Assembly (NCBI GenBank): GCA_036250195.1 | Contig: JAVHZZ010000009.1 | Location: 45,227,824-45,291,823 of the forward strand | Length of the DNA stretch: 64,000 nucleotides | Source of the DNA: Mixophyes australis | Taxonomy: Eukaryota; Chordata; Amphibia; Anura; Limnodynastidae | Direction: 5' to 3' | Shown: piece by piece, positions 44,678 through 56,293 of the stretch | Layout of the letters: each line of letters opens with the position of its first letter | Position numbering within the stretch: position 1 is the first letter of the stretch | Notes under the pieces: model-generated | The model's input: only the letters and a program-made list of their open reading frames with translations | Told to the model about the DNA's origin: nothing | The model's database searches: none | Position numbers and translations under genes: made by a program

Positions 44678-45376
44678 TGTTAGGAGCCCCTACAGCCAGT
44701 ACATCAAAACCCGGAGTCTGCTCTGAAGTCTGGTGTTCACTGGAGCCCCTAGTGGTGGGGACAGACTTGGCCGCAGACAACAGAGGGTCGTGAGTTGTGC
44801 ACTGACTGGTGGGGAGAACCCAGCGATAGAGTATAGGAGCAGACAGCAGAGTGAAGTCCAGGCAAGGGTCGAGGGCCGGCAGCAGACAGAGTATCCAGTA
44901 GACAAGCCGAGGTCAGATGTCATAGGCAAAACAGCAGCGTAAGAGTCCAGGCAATAAATCAAGGGGCACAGGCAGTCAAACGTAGTCAGGTATCCAGGCA
45001 AGGGTTGGCAACAATAAACAGATACAATGGCAAGCAGGTGCAGAGAGCAGGCTAGAGCACTGAAAAAGAAACTATAACCGGCAGTGAGGCTCAGTCCTCA
45101 CTGCCTTAAATACTGTAATGGTCAAATCAGAAGGGAGGAGGACAGGGCTGATAATCAGCCTCAGGAGGCTGCTGATAAATTACTAGCTGGGTACTAGCAT
45201 AGGTCATATCACAACCAGGAACTTGTATGAATGACAAATAGAATCATGCCAGAGCTCCCCCTGGAGTTGGAGGATGTCCCTACAACCTCCAAAAATATAA
45301 CAGTGCATTGAAACTAATGTACGCGCTCGGCTGCTACCTTACGCCAGGATGCGGCGTACCGCCGTGGCTCATAACA
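44678..45376 (-). repeat. Gypsy-C 3' LTR
   Basis: TGTTAGGAGCCCC...CATAACA, 699 bp, followed on the plus strand by GTACCCCCCCTTGAAAAGG, the complement of the polypurine tract. A diverged relative lies at 24978-25797. Confidence 0.85.
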
Positions 45377-47359
45377 GTACCCCCCCTTGAAAAGGGGTCA
45401 AGGAACCCCGACAACCCGGTTTCCCAGGGAACCATCTGAAAAAATCCTTGAGCAATTTGTCAGCATGTAGATGTCTTTGTGGCACCCAAGAACGTTCCTC
45501 TGGGCCATAGCCCTTCCAATGGACCAGAAAGTGAATTTGTCTTTGGACCTTTTTGGAGTTGAGAATTTTTTCGATTATGAATTCCTGGTGTCCCTTGACT
45601 GTAACAGAATGAGGCTTGCGGGCTTGATGCGGCCTAAATTTTTGAGACCAAGTAACGGGTTTGAGTAATGAACAATGAAATGTCCTGGGAATCCTGAGAG
45701 AAGAAGGAAGATTCAGTCTAAAAGCCACTGGATTAATCTGCTTAGTAATAACAAAGGGTCCAATGAATCTGGGACCTAACTTTTTGCAGGGCTGCTTGAG
45801 TCTGAGGTTGCGTGTAGACAGCCAGACCTTATCACCAACTTTGAAAGAACATGGTCTGCGATGCAGGTCTGCATAAAGTTTGGACTTAAAAGAGGCTTGT
45901 TTGAGGGCTATATGGATTTTTTTCCATATCCGTGAGAGACGGCCAGCAGAGCGATGAGAATCCGGGATATTGGAGGATGCCAGAATGGACAAGGAGTTTG
46001 ACCGTGGATGGAATCCCAGGTTACAGAAGAATGGAGACACCTGTGTAGAAGAGTGGTATGCATTGTTGTAAGCGAACTCCGCCCATAAAAGCAGAGAGAA
46101 CCAGTCATTATGGCATTTGGATACATACAAACGAAGAAATTGCTCAAGGGATTGGTTGACCCTCTCGGTTTGTCCGTTGGACTGTGGGTGATATCCTGAA
46201 GAAAGTGTTTGAGTCCCAGCCGGGTGCAAAAGGCTTTCCAAAAGGTGGCGACAAATTGAGAGCCACGGTCCGAGACAATATTGACAGGGAGTCCATGGAG
46301 TCGGAAGATGTGTTGGATGAACAAGGATGCCAGCGTTCTGGCACATGGCAACCCTGTAAGTGGAATGAAGTGGGCCATCTTATTAAACCGGTCAACGACT
46401 ACCCAGATGGTGTTAAAGCCAAATGAGCGAGGTAATTCCACAATAAAGTCCATAGATATATGTGTCCATGGTTTAGCTGGAACAGATAGCGGCATGAGAG
46501 GACCAGTAGGAAGACTGCGAGAGGACTTATTCCTAGCACAACTTTCACAGGAAAGCACAAATTCTCTGGTATCAGCGGATAAAGAAGGCCACCACACCGA
46601 ACGGGATAGCTGTTCAATGGTCTTAGATACTCCAGGATGACCAGAGGTCTTGTTGTCGTGACATTCGGTGAGGACAGTCTTCCCCAGGTGGTCCGGTACA
46701 AATAATCTACCTGTAGGAGTTGCTGGTGGTGCCAAATGCTGGAAGTCCTGAAGGATCGTGCATAAATACTGGGTCAGACCTAGAACAATGTCAGAGGCAG
46801 GGATGATAGAAAATGGTTCAGCGAGAGGACGATGTGTGGAGATAAAGCTGCGAGACAAGGCATCAGCCTTGGTGTTTTTGGATCCTGGTCGGAGTGTGAT
46901 GAAGAATTTGAAACGAGAGAAAAACAGGACCCAGCGGGCTTGTCTGGAATTTATGACCTTAGCGGACTGAATGAACTGAAGATTCTTGTGGTCAGTATAT
47001 ACCGTAATAACATGAGCTGCTCCCTCAAGCCAGTGGCGCCATTCTTCAAATGCCCACTTTACTGCCAAAAACTCCCGATTACCGACATCATAGTGGGTTT
47101 CGGCGGAAGAAAATTTTCGAGAGAGGAATGCACAGGGGTGCAATTTATGGTCGTAGGGATCCTTTTGTGAGAGGATAGCGCCAGCTCCAACATCGGAGGC
47201 GTCAGCTTCGACTATGAGCGGCAGTTCTGGATTTGGATGTCGAAGGACCGGTGCAGAAATTAATGCATTCTTGAGTGCCCTGAAGGAATCCAATGCTGAG
47301 GGAGACCACTTAGTGGCGTCGGCCCCTTTGCGAGTAAGGGCTGTAATGGGAGCCACCAA
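45369..47359 (-). pseudogene. Gypsy-C pol: RNase H, integrase, chromodomain
   Basis: Block 45908-47359 has RNase H (VEADASDVGAGAILS, TDHKNLQF), integrase zinc domain (HDNKTSGHPG...CESCARNK), SMDFIVELP and SDRGSQF. The frame shifts near 46170 before SNGQTERVNQSLE, carried by block 45369-46346, which ends in the chromodomain ([15 protein letters not shown]). The stop codon is at 45369-45371, inside the first bases of the LTR, as in Gypsy-A. The sequence 47360-47610 holds the RT connection region out of frame. Confidence 0.9.
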
Positions 47360-47614
47360 TACTGAGAAGGAACGAATAAATCACCTGTAGTAGTTGGCGA
47401 ACCCCAAGAATCTCTGAATGGCTTTCAGATTGGTAGGCTGTACCCAGTCATGGATTGCTTGGACCTTACTGGGATCCATCGAAAAGCCATCAGGGGAGAT
47501 GACATATCCCAGGAATGTGACTTGGGTAACCTCGAACTCACATTTCTCCAATTAAGCGAAGAGATGGTGCTGACATAATTTGAGAAGTACCTCCCTGACG
47601 TGTAATCGGTGAAG

Positions 47615-48672
47615 TTACAGATAATTGGAGTAGATTAGAATGTCATCGAGGTAGACCACAACGAACTTGCCCAGAAAATCTCGCAGCACATCATTAATAA
47701 AATCTTGGAACACGGCAGGGGCATTACATAGGCCGAAGGTCATAACCAGATACTCGTAATGACCTGAATGGGTGTTGAAGGCCGTCTTCCACTCGTCCCC
47801 CTGATTGATCCGAACCAGGTTATATGCTCCTCGCAGATCAATTTTGGAGTAAACAGCAGCTTGTTTAAGCTGATCAAAAAGAACAGTGGTAAAGGGTAAG
47901 TTTTTTTTACCGTTATTTGATTTAGGCCATGGTAGTCTATGCATGGCCTAAGACTTCCGTCCTTTTTAGACACAAAAAAGAAACCGGCTCCCACCGGTGA
48001 TTTAGAAGGCCTGATGAATCCCTTCTGAAGGTTTTCTTCTATGTATTCCTCCATAGCTTTGGTCTCAGGAATGGATAAGGCATACAATCTCCCCTTGGGG
48101 AACTTAGAACCAGATATAAGTTCAATAGAGCAATCATAGTCCCGATGAGGGGGAAGAGAGTCTGCTTCTTTCTTGGAGAACACATCCTGGAACTCCCTGT
48201 AGGCTGAAGGAAGCTTGTCTGAACAGGGCTGAATAACCCGGAGAGGCAGAGTCAGACATGTTGAAGAGCAGGCTGTACCCCAACGTAAGATCTCCCCCTT
48301 ACTCCAATCAATATGAGGGTTGTGATGTTGGAGCCAGGGATGCCCTAGGATCAAAGGCACGGAGGAACAAGGAATAAGAAAAAATGAAAGAACTTCGGAG
48401 TGAAGGGCTCCCACACAGAGTTGCAGCGGCGGGGTTCTGGAGAGGATCCTGCCTCCGATTAAGGGTCTACCGTCTAATCCACAGACGGTGATACTAGATT
48501 CCAGTTTCACTGCAGGAATACCGAGGGACTTGGCAAATTCCACGTCAAGGAAATTACCTGCAGCACCACTATCCAGAAAGGCAGACACTGAAACTGAATT
48601 ATTCTGAAAGGCAACCTGGACAGGAATCAGGACCGAATTCTTAGAAGAGACCATTTGGAGGCCTAGGCGCAC
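47615..48672 (-). pseudogene. Gypsy-C pol: protease and reverse transcriptase
   Basis: Block 47740-48672 holds [10 protein letters not shown] (protease), LILGHPWL and [15 protein letters not shown] (RT fingers). A shift at about 47890-47940 (A-run on the minus strand) moves the frame to block 47615-47944, with [22 protein letters not shown] and [11 protein letters not shown] including the catalytic YLDD. The reported start at 48672 is a GTG; the natural entry is a frameshift from gag. Confidence 0.9.
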
Positions 48673-48698
48673 CTCTTCACATACACCTAGGCCAGATC

Positions 48699-48705
48699 TT
48701 TTCCC
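48699..48705 (-). promoter_or_regulatory. Candidate -1 frameshift site of Gypsy-C (GGGAAAA)
   Basis: On the minus strand the gag-frame text after the zinc knuckle reads [10 protein letters not shown] then stop, with the heptamer phased G-GGA-AAA. The pol frame is exactly -1 from it and stays open into the protease. Same position and phase as GGGAAAT in Gypsy-A. Confidence 0.55.
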
Positions 48706-48850
48706 GTCTTGTTAGGGCAGGTGCGTAGGTAGATGACCCTTGTTTCCACAATACAGGCAGAGCCCCAAGGAACGCCGTCTAGATCTTTCTTCTGGAGAAA
48801 GGCGATAGGCTCCTAGCTGCATGGGTTCAGATGGGTCTTGAGAAAAAGGG
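48706..48850 (-). pseudogene. Gypsy-C gag zinc-knuckle remnant
   Basis: The minus strand reads [17 protein letters not shown] then CLYCGNKGH, the start of a CCHC knuckle. One extra base before the last Cys shifts the frame (HLPTHLP then stop); in the next frame [11 protein letters not shown] completes it. Upstream gag is missing. Confidence 0.75.
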
Positions 48851-48889
48851 AAAAAGACCGGAGGAGGGCATGATGGTACAGACGTGTCC

Positions 48890-49362
48890 TACCACTACAG
48901 ACCTCCTACCACTACAATACAGGACAGGGTGTCCCAGCTTTCACGCTTATGCGTTCCTGCTAAGAATCCGTGAGTGCTACTCCCGCGATTCTGTTGTTTG
49001 ACAAGGTTCTATAATACACAGATATCACACACCCCTTGACAAAAACCGGCAAGTATCCAAGAGTAAACACAAGTTCATCCAACAACACTGTATTATAAGT
49101 GAAGACAAAATAATAACCTTCATAATCTAGATTTGCTGTAATTAATTATATATCTTCCAGGACACAGATGAAACAGTGTTACTTGTCAAAACCGCTTTCT
49201 AGAAAAGGTGTACGGTAATATCAAACAAATATCACCTCCTTCGTGTATCTATGCTATTCGTCCCTGCCCCTCTACCGAAAAAGGGTTTACAATATAACAG
49301 TAATTTCACCACTATATCCTTAAGAAAATTCCAATTAACACTGTTGGGCTAAGGCTCCCCAA
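48890..49362. other. Remaining internal region of the ERV-like element
   Basis: About 470 bases without a recognisable gene. On the minus strand it begins next to the right LTR with TTGGGGAGCCTTAGCCC, a possible primer-binding site. Confidence 0.45.
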
Positions 49363-49586
49363 TGTTAAAGGACCTGTCTTTACGCCATAATTGCGCACGC
49401 TATCTTCTTCTATTTCTTGATACGCTTGTTACATTATCATATGCATTTACGCTTTCCCTCATATGACACGCCTACTTCAAACCTTTAAACCTAATTTACT
49501 ATATCACACAAATTTATATATATAATATCTCATGTATCAAGACATTATAAATTTATAACCATAACGCAGATATATATGTATGAAAT
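49363..49586 (-). repeat. ERV-like element LTR, right copy, part 1
   Basis: Matches 41811-42040. Interrupted by Gypsy-B at GAAAT and continued at 56294. Confidence 0.85.
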
Positions 49587-49711
49587 TGTTACGGTGCTGG
49601 TAGTTACAGGTCTGATAGTCAGAGCAGGCCTGTACACGACCAGATGCTGAGTCTACTAGGTTCAGAATAAGGAGGCAAGACACGATGTAGTTCTTCAATA
49701 CTTCAATGAAA

Positions 49712-49753
<42 letters not shown>

Positions 49754-50324
49754 GATGATGATATGCAGATGACAATTAGCCACGGCGGAGCGTGACAAGG
49801 TGGTAAACACAATAGCAGTCTATTCACAGCACTGATGATAATATGCAGGTGTCCAATAGCCACGGCGGAGCGTGACAAGGTGATAACCACAATAGCAGTC
49901 TATTCACAGCACAGATGATAATATGCAGGTGTCCAATAGCCACGGCGGAGTGTGACAAGGATAAACACAATAACAGTCTTGTTATATGCACATCAGCAGA
50001 CTTGCAGCAGGCTGTGAATCAGTAGAGGCACAATAGAGAGAAAACAAAGTCTTGGTAATATGCACAAGATGATACTTGCAGCAGGGAAATCCCAGTAGAA
50101 GTGCTCCAGCACTAGGTAGAGAACTGAAACTCATACACAGGAAGACACAGGATACACAGGAGTCCAAGGAATCAGGCTAGCAACAAGTTGCACTGACAGT
50201 GAGCAGATGTCAGTGCTGAGTTTATATATAGCAGGTAAAGTGACCACGCCCTGAGGGTGAGTCATGATGCACAGAAAAACAGAGCAGAGAGGGAAAGTAA
50301 CAAAACCTGGTCAGGATTTTTACA
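49587..50324 (-). repeat. Gypsy-B 3' LTR
   Basis: 738 bp, TGTTACGGTGCTGG...TTTTTACA. Includes a (TA)n tract (49715-49750) and a tandem repeat of about 75 bp, three copies, with core CCACGGCGGAGCGTGACAAGG (about 49780-49975). Followed by a polypurine tract on the minus strand (GGGAGGGGGGTACTG). Confidence 0.9.
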
Positions 50325-50339
50325 GTACCCCCCTCCCTA

Positions 50340-52069
50340 GGAGTGGACTCCGGACACCTACGATATTTTTTTAGGAAATCTTTTCCGAAACTGTTTGAGT
50401 AAACGAGGAGCATGAATGTCTGAAGCTTTAACCCAAGAACGTTCCTCAGGCCCATAGCCTTTCCAATCGACCAGGAATTGCAGTGATCCTCTGGATCTAC
50501 GAGAGTCCAAGGGCTAGATTTACTAAGAATCGTGTTTGGTGGCGGTTTGAAACCGCCACTCATCGCCGGCGGTTTAGTGGTTCAAACCGCCGCATTTACT
50601 ATAGGGCGACTTGAGGCTTCAATTTAAAATGACTGGCGATGTGTGGCGGATTGAAAAAGCTAAACCGCCGGCGGTTTGGATGAAACTGCCACAAAACCGC
50701 CACAAAACCGCCAGCCAAAAGACAGGACAGGACAGTTTTAATACCTGCTTCAGAATGGCTTGATAGCTTAAATATGCTGTTTGAACTATTTTGCCATTCA
50801 GAACATTAGAGAAAGTACCATTGACATTTAAATTATGTTGGCAATCATTATTTATTGATTAAGGGGCAAAATGAATAAAATATTATCTTATGAGGGAATA
50901 AAATTTTTTCATTATATAAAGAGGATAAAATTATTTAATTATTACATTATTTGGACAATATGTCATGACAAATTGTGCAACATAAATAATTATATCCACC
51001 ATTAACAATCAGTTAATAATATTATATATTCACATTTTCTACAAAATATAATGCTATAACAGTGTCCCTTTAAAAAAAAAATATAAAAAAAATTCTTTCA
51101 TAAATTATTATTACATTTATTTTGTCCCTTTAGCAATAAATAATGATTTTCCAAATGATTAAAATATCAAAGGTGCTTTCTCTTATGTTCTGATTGACCA
51201 AATATCTGAAACAGCACACTGTTTGAACAATCTCGCTGCTCACAAGCAGCGCTTTCATTTTGGTCTATTGAATGGCGGTTTTCCGGCGGCTTTATAAACC
51301 CCCTAATAGTAAATCCGGCTGTTTGTATGTTGAACATTGTTGAAACCGTCATGGCGCTTTATACAGAGGCGGGTTTGAAAACATCATTTCTGGCCGTTTG
51401 GACGGCGGGTTTAGCCTTAGTAAATCCGGCGATGGCTAAACCGCCGCCAAACCCGCCGAAAGTCGGCGGGTTTACAAACACGCCTGTTAGTAAATCTAGC
51501 CCCAATAGTTGTTTAATCTCATATTCAGTTTGATCTTGAGAAGTAGCCGGAGGCGGAGAAGCTGTGACTCTTGAAAATTGATTTTGTACCACAGGTTTTA
51601 ACAGAGAGACATGAAACACATTGGGAATCTGTAGTGAGGATGGAAGTTCCAATCTGAAAGCTGCTGGATTAATTATCTCGGAGATTCGGTAGGGACCGAT
51701 AAACTTGGGTGCTAGTTTCATACTAGGAACTTTTAAACAGATATTTTTTGTGGATAACCAGACTTTATCCCCTGGTAGAAGTGGAGGTGCAGGACACCTT
51801 TTTCTATCGAAAAAATTTTTGGCCCGTGCAGCAGAATTCTCCAGATTACTTTTGGTTTGAGTCCAAATGAGAGAAAACTTGCGTAGCAGGGAATTTACTG
51901 CAGAAACTGAGGAGATAGGAGTTTGAGAAAAGGAAGGTGGTCTGGGATGACATCCATACATGACAAAAAAGGGTGAATTACCAACAGCTTCATGGAAATG
52001 ATTGTTATGGGCGAATTCAGCCCATGGGAGGAGTTCCAGCCAATCTGCTTGGTGAGCAGACACATACAT
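50340..52069 (-). pseudogene. Gypsy-B integrase C-terminus and chromodomain, split
   Basis: Block 51506-52069 has WLELLPWAEFAHNN, the integrase C-terminal GDKVWLSTKNI and FHVSLLKPV, then QTEYEIKQLL before the foldback insert. On the far side (50340-50507) the minus strand continues with [19 protein letters not shown] chromodomain residues. The insertion would separate the tether from the enzyme. Confidence 0.85.
50511..51502. mobile_element. Foldback element of 992 bp with GGCGGTTT clusters
   Basis: Ends GGGCTAGATTTACTAA and its complement are shared with the 176-bp MITE family. It is flanked by CAA (50508-50510, 51503-51505), the complement of TTG. GC-rich ends carry about ten copies of GGCGGTTT or AAACCGCC, often as palindromes; the middle (about 50760-51160) is AT-rich. 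No coding sequence recognised; the open block at 51167-51352 is not convincing. It interrupts the Gypsy-B chromodomain. Confidence 0.85.
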
Positions 52070-52694
52070 TCGTAGGAATTTTTTCGATCTCTTGGTTAGC
52101 CCGTTCGGTCAGGCCATTAGACTGAGGATGGTATGCCGATGGAAAGTCCAATTTAATGCCTAACTGTGAACAAAAGGATCTCCAGAACCTTGAAACAAAC
52201 TGTGAACCACGGTCTGACACGATATGGAGTGGACAGCCGTGGAGGCGAAATATTTCTTTGATAAAAAGTTCTGCCAACAATGCAGAAGAAGGGAGTCCTT
52301 TGAGAGGAATGAAATGAGCTGCTCTAGAAAAACGGTCTGTCACCACCCAGATAATTGTATGAGCTTTGGAAGGAGGCAGATCAGTAATAAAATCCATAGA
52401 TACTTGAGACCAGGGTACTTCAGGAACAGGTAGAGGAATAAGAGGACCGAAGGGTCTATGCCGAGGAATCTTATGTTGTGCACATTTAGAGCAGGCAGAA
52501 ACAAATGATTTTACCTCTTTCAGAAGGGATGGCCACCAATAGTACCGGGTCAGGAGTTCTCCAGTCTTCTTGGCTCTAGCATGACCCGAGAAGCGAGATA
52601 AATGGGCCCAGCGTAACAACTTGAGACGTAGATGTGGTAATATGAAGGTCCGGCCTGGAGGGCAAGTAGATTTATTCACAGGAGTAAGAGCCAA
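52017..52694 (-). pseudogene. Gypsy-B integrase zinc and catalytic region
   Basis: Contains HLSRFSGHARAKKTGELL with the zinc ligands, CSKCAQHK, SMDFITDLPPSK (first Asp), SDRGSQF (second Asp) and SNGLTERANQEIE (Glu). The frame shifts near 52080, after QEIEK, and again upstream at a T10 run (52782-52791 on the plus strand) in the linker KKKKADALS, where RNase H ends. Confidence 0.88.
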
Positions 52695-53731
52695 GACACA
52701 ACTAGGGTCAAAGATGGGATGAATGTCCTCAGGAGAATCCTGGTCTTCGGAATGAAAGGACCTAGAAAGTGCGTCTGCTTTTTTTTTTTTGATCCCGGAC
52801 GGAAGGTAAGTCTAATATCAAATCTTGAAAAGAACAAGGACCATCTGGCTTGACACGGATTCAGACATCGAGCCGAACGGAGATAAATTAGGTTCTTATG
52901 GTCTGTATATATTGTAATAGGAAACAAGGCCCCTTCCAACAGATGTCGCCATTCAGACAGGGCTAATTTAATAGCCAATAATTCTTGATCTCCTATACCA
53001 TAATTATTTTCTGCTGGGAGGAATTTGCGAGAGAAAAACCCACATGGATGTAGTTTCCTAGAAGCGTCACGTTGAGACAAAACTGCACCAGTGCCCACAG
53101 AAGATGCATCTACCTCCAAGAAGAAGAAACATTGGCAATCAGGTTGCTGAAGAATAGGAGCTGAAGAGAAGGCTGACTTTAGATGCTCAAAGGCAAAGAT
53201 GGCCTCGGGGGCCCAAAGCTTGGGATTGGCTGATTTCTTGGTAAGAGCAGTAATGGGGGCAATGATGGTAGAATAATAATTGGTGAAGCGTTGGATAGCT
53301 TTCAACACGGTGGGCAAGGGCCAATCCACAATTGCTCTTAGTTTAGCTGGGTCCATTTGAAGGGCTGTGCCCGAGAGGATGTAGCCTAAGAAAGGAATCT
53401 GAGGTTGCTCGAAAAGGCACTTTTCAAGTTTACAGAAGAGGTTGTGTTCTCTCAGACGAGTCAGGACTTGACCTACATGCTCCCTATGTGAAGGGAGGTC
53501 TCGAGAAAATATGAGAATATCGTCCAGGTAGATGATGACGAATTGATAGAGAAGGTCTTGGAAAATATCATTCATGAGGGTTTGGAATACAGCTGGAGCA
53601 TTACAAAGCCCAAAGGGCATTACAAGATATTCAAAGTGCCCATCATGTGTATTAAATGCTGTTTTCCATTCGTCACCTGCTTTAATACGAACGAGATTGT
53701 AGGCCCCTCGTAAATCTAATTTGGTGAACAC
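52676..53731 (-). pseudogene. Gypsy-B reverse transcriptase and RNase H
   Basis: Reads [39 protein letters not shown] (catalytic YLDD) and RNase H LEVDASSVGTGAVLS. The connection IQRFTNYYSTI lacks about ten residues of the usual [11 protein letters not shown] stretch, an in-frame deletion. It is in the same frame as 53813-54691, separated by a single TGA at 53813-53815 after LRPCIDF. Confidence 0.9.
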
Positions 53732-53812
53732 AGTAGCGCCTTTAATGCCGTTGAACAGCTCGGAGATGAGGGGTAACGGATACCTATTCTTAACGGTAAT
53801 AGCATTAAGTCC

Positions 53813-54691
53813 TCAAAAATCAATGCATGGCCGGAGGCCGCCATCCTTCTTTTTAACGAAAAAGAATCCAGCGCCAGCTGGAGAGGTGGACTTCCGGATA
53901 AAACCTTTTTGCAGGTTCTCTTGAATATATGTAGACATTGCCTGGGTCTCAGGAAGAGAAAGGGGATATACACGACCACGAGGAATAGGTTTGTCAGGAA
54001 GAAGCTCGATTACACAATCCCAAATGCGATGAGGGGGAAGCTTGGTTGCCTCCTTTTCACAGAAGACGTCTGCATACTGTTGGTATTGATGAGGTAAAGA
54101 TGGTAATGACAATGCAGTGGTTAGATGAAGAGGTACTACTTTCTTCAGACAGTGAGACTGACACCGTGATCCCCAGGACAAAATTTGAGCAGTATGCCAG
54201 TCCAGAGTTGGGGAGTGGAGACGTAACCATGGCAGACCTAACACAAGGGAATTGATGGTCTTGGGAAGAACTAGGAAGGATATTTTTTCCTGGTGCAGGA
54301 TTCCAATTTGAAGGGTGAGGGGAACCGTCCGGAACTGAATGAAGGCTCCTGGAATATTACTGCCATTGATGGCTGTGAGGCGTACAGGACATTCTAGTGG
54401 TGTAGTAAGAATATGATATTTTTCAACCACAGTGGCTGCAATAAAATTACCGGCTGCACCAGAATCCAGAAAAGCATCCAGCGGAATAGAGAGATTCCCA
54501 AAAAACAGAAAAACAGACAACAAGAGGTTCTCTTTGTGATGAGAACTGTTGAGGGAAAAATCAAACAGACCTAACGGGGTTCCCACTTGCTCTGTTTGGT
54601 CTGAGCGTTTTCCTGGACGTGTAGGACAACTACTGATGCGATGGGACTTCCCTCCACAATAGAGGCACAGATTATGTTCTCTCTCTCTCAC
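53813..54691 (-). pseudogene. Gypsy-B zinc knuckle, protease and RT N-terminus
   Basis: Opens with HNLCLYCGGKSHRISSC (CCHC knuckle), then [10 protein letters not shown] (protease), LVLGLPWL and the RT approach AGAGFFFVKKKDG. Here the knuckle and protease share one frame, unlike Gypsy-A and C: the text at the junction is CCA-GGA-AAA instead of GGGAAAN. A GA-dinucleotide slip just upstream (near 54685) puts the rest of gag in another frame. Confidence 0.88.
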
Positions 54692-54699
54692 TTGGAGAG

Positions 54700-55592
54700 A
54701 GGCGGGACCTACCCACTTGCATGGGTTCTTTTGGGGGCTTAGCGGCCCCTAAGTTATGGAAAACAGGGCGATGATTAGGACACCGAATCTGTTCCTTTTC
54801 TTGAACTCTCTCATTGAATCGAAATCAAATCTAATCTATTTTGACACACAATGAGATCAGCTCATCCAAGGAAGATGGGAGGTCACGGGAAGCCAACACG
54901 TCTTTTATTTGATCAGATAGGCCTTGCCAGAACGTGGCCACCAGCGCTTCATCATTCCAGCACAGCTCGGAGGCCATTGTCCTAAATAAGATAGCATATT
55001 GTCCCACAGAATGAGAGCCTTGTCGTAAATGAAGAATTCCTATAGCTGCACTGGAAAGCCGACCAGGTTCATCAAAAATGTTTTTGAAGGATGTCCGAAA
55101 TTCTGTATAATTTTGCAGCAAGGGGTCATTCTTCTCCCATAGGGGTGAGGCCCAGGCCAGGGCTTGACCAGAAAGAAGGGACAAAATGTAGGCAATTTTT
55201 GCCCTATCCGTAGGAAAGTTTCTGGGCAATAAATCGAAGTGAATTGCGCACTGATTCATGAATCCTCTACATGACTTGGGGTTCCCATCGTACATAGGAT
55301 TAGGAATTTGTGGGTACATGGTAGTTGTGTTAGCAGAAGACTCAGCAGATGTCTTAGATTTATGGGAGGATGCCAGAGTGTCCTGAAAAGAATCCAGACG
55401 AGAGGATACATCCTGTAAGAACTGCATGAGACGATCTTGATTGGTCTGTTGTTTTTCCACTCTCACTATTAGGTGTTGAAATAGGTCCTTGGTAGTGGGA
55501 TCGTCCATGGTGTTCATTTCCTTTTTTGGGTCAGTGCAAACTGTTACGGTGCTGGTAGTTACAGGTCTGATAGTCAGAGCAGGCCTGTACAC
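54700..55592 (-). pseudogene. Gypsy-B gag
   Basis: Block 54831-55592 (253 aa) resembles Gypsy-A gag throughout: NPKSCRGFMNQC, QALAWASPLWEKND, FRTSFKNIFDEPGR, LRQGSHSVGQY. The most likely Met is MDDPTTKDLFQHL at about 55508. Two stops at 54829-54840 (after CVKID) interrupt it; the frame continues to EPMQVGRSRLSPSERER near 54690. Confidence 0.9.
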
Positions 55593-55666
55593 AACCAGAT
55601 GCTGGGTCTACTAGGTTCAGAATAAGGAGGCAAGACACGATGTAGTTCTTCAATACTTCAATGAAA

Positions 55667-55710
<44 letters not shown>

Positions 55711-56288
55711 TGCAGATGATGATGATATGCAGATGTCAATTAGCCACGGCGGAGCGTGACAAGGTGGTAAACACAATAGCAGTCTATTCACAGCACAGAT
55801 GATAATATGCAGGTGTCCAATAGCCACGGCGGAGCGTGACAAGGTGATAACCACAATAGCAGTCTATTCACAGCACAGATGATAATATGCAGGTGTCCAA
55901 TAGCCACGGTGGAGCGTGACAAGGATAAACACAAGAACAGTCTTGTTATATGCACATGAACAGACTTGCAGCAGGCTGTGAATCAGTAGAGGCACAATAG
56001 AGAGAAAACAAAGTCTTGGTAATATGCACAAGATGATACTTGCAGCAGGGAAATCCCAGTAGAAGTGCTCCAGCACTAGGTAGAGAACTGAAACTCATAC
56101 ACAGGAAGACACAGGATACACAGGAGTCCAAGGAATCAGGCTAGCAACAAGTTGCACTGACAGTGAGCAGATGTCAGTGCTGAGTTTAAATATAGCAGGT
56201 AAAGTGACCACGCCCTGAGGGTGAGTCATGATGCACAGAAAAACAGAGCAGACAGGGAAAGTAACAAAACCTGGTCAGGATTGTTACA
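55542..56288 (-). repeat. Gypsy-B 5' LTR
   Basis: 747 bp, nearly identical to 49587-50324. Contains (TA)n at 55670-55706 and the same three-copy repeat of about 75 bp. Confidence 0.92.
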
Positions 56289-56293
56289 GAAAT

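Larger units (their letters stand above)
44678..48890 (-). mobile_element. Gypsy-C: 5'-truncated chromovirus, minus strand
   Basis: One LTR (44678-45376), polypurine tract, then pol through to the zinc knuckle of gag near 48840. The rest of gag and the second LTR are missing: the sequence changes to ERV-like internal text near 48890. No target duplication can be assigned. Pol is broken by several frame shifts. Confidence 0.88.
49587..56288 (-). mobile_element. Gypsy-B: nearly complete chromovirus, minus strand
   Basis: 6,702 bp with LTRs at 49587-50324 and 55542-56288 and duplication GAAAT (49582-49586, 56289-56293). The left copy of the surrounding LTR gives the empty site. LTRs differ at roughly a dozen positions by eye, about 1.6%. 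Gag-pol is recognisable throughout but has a few discrete lesions and a 992-bp MITE in the chromodomain region. Intermediate in age between Gypsy-A and Gypsy-D by LTR difference. Confidence 0.93.
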
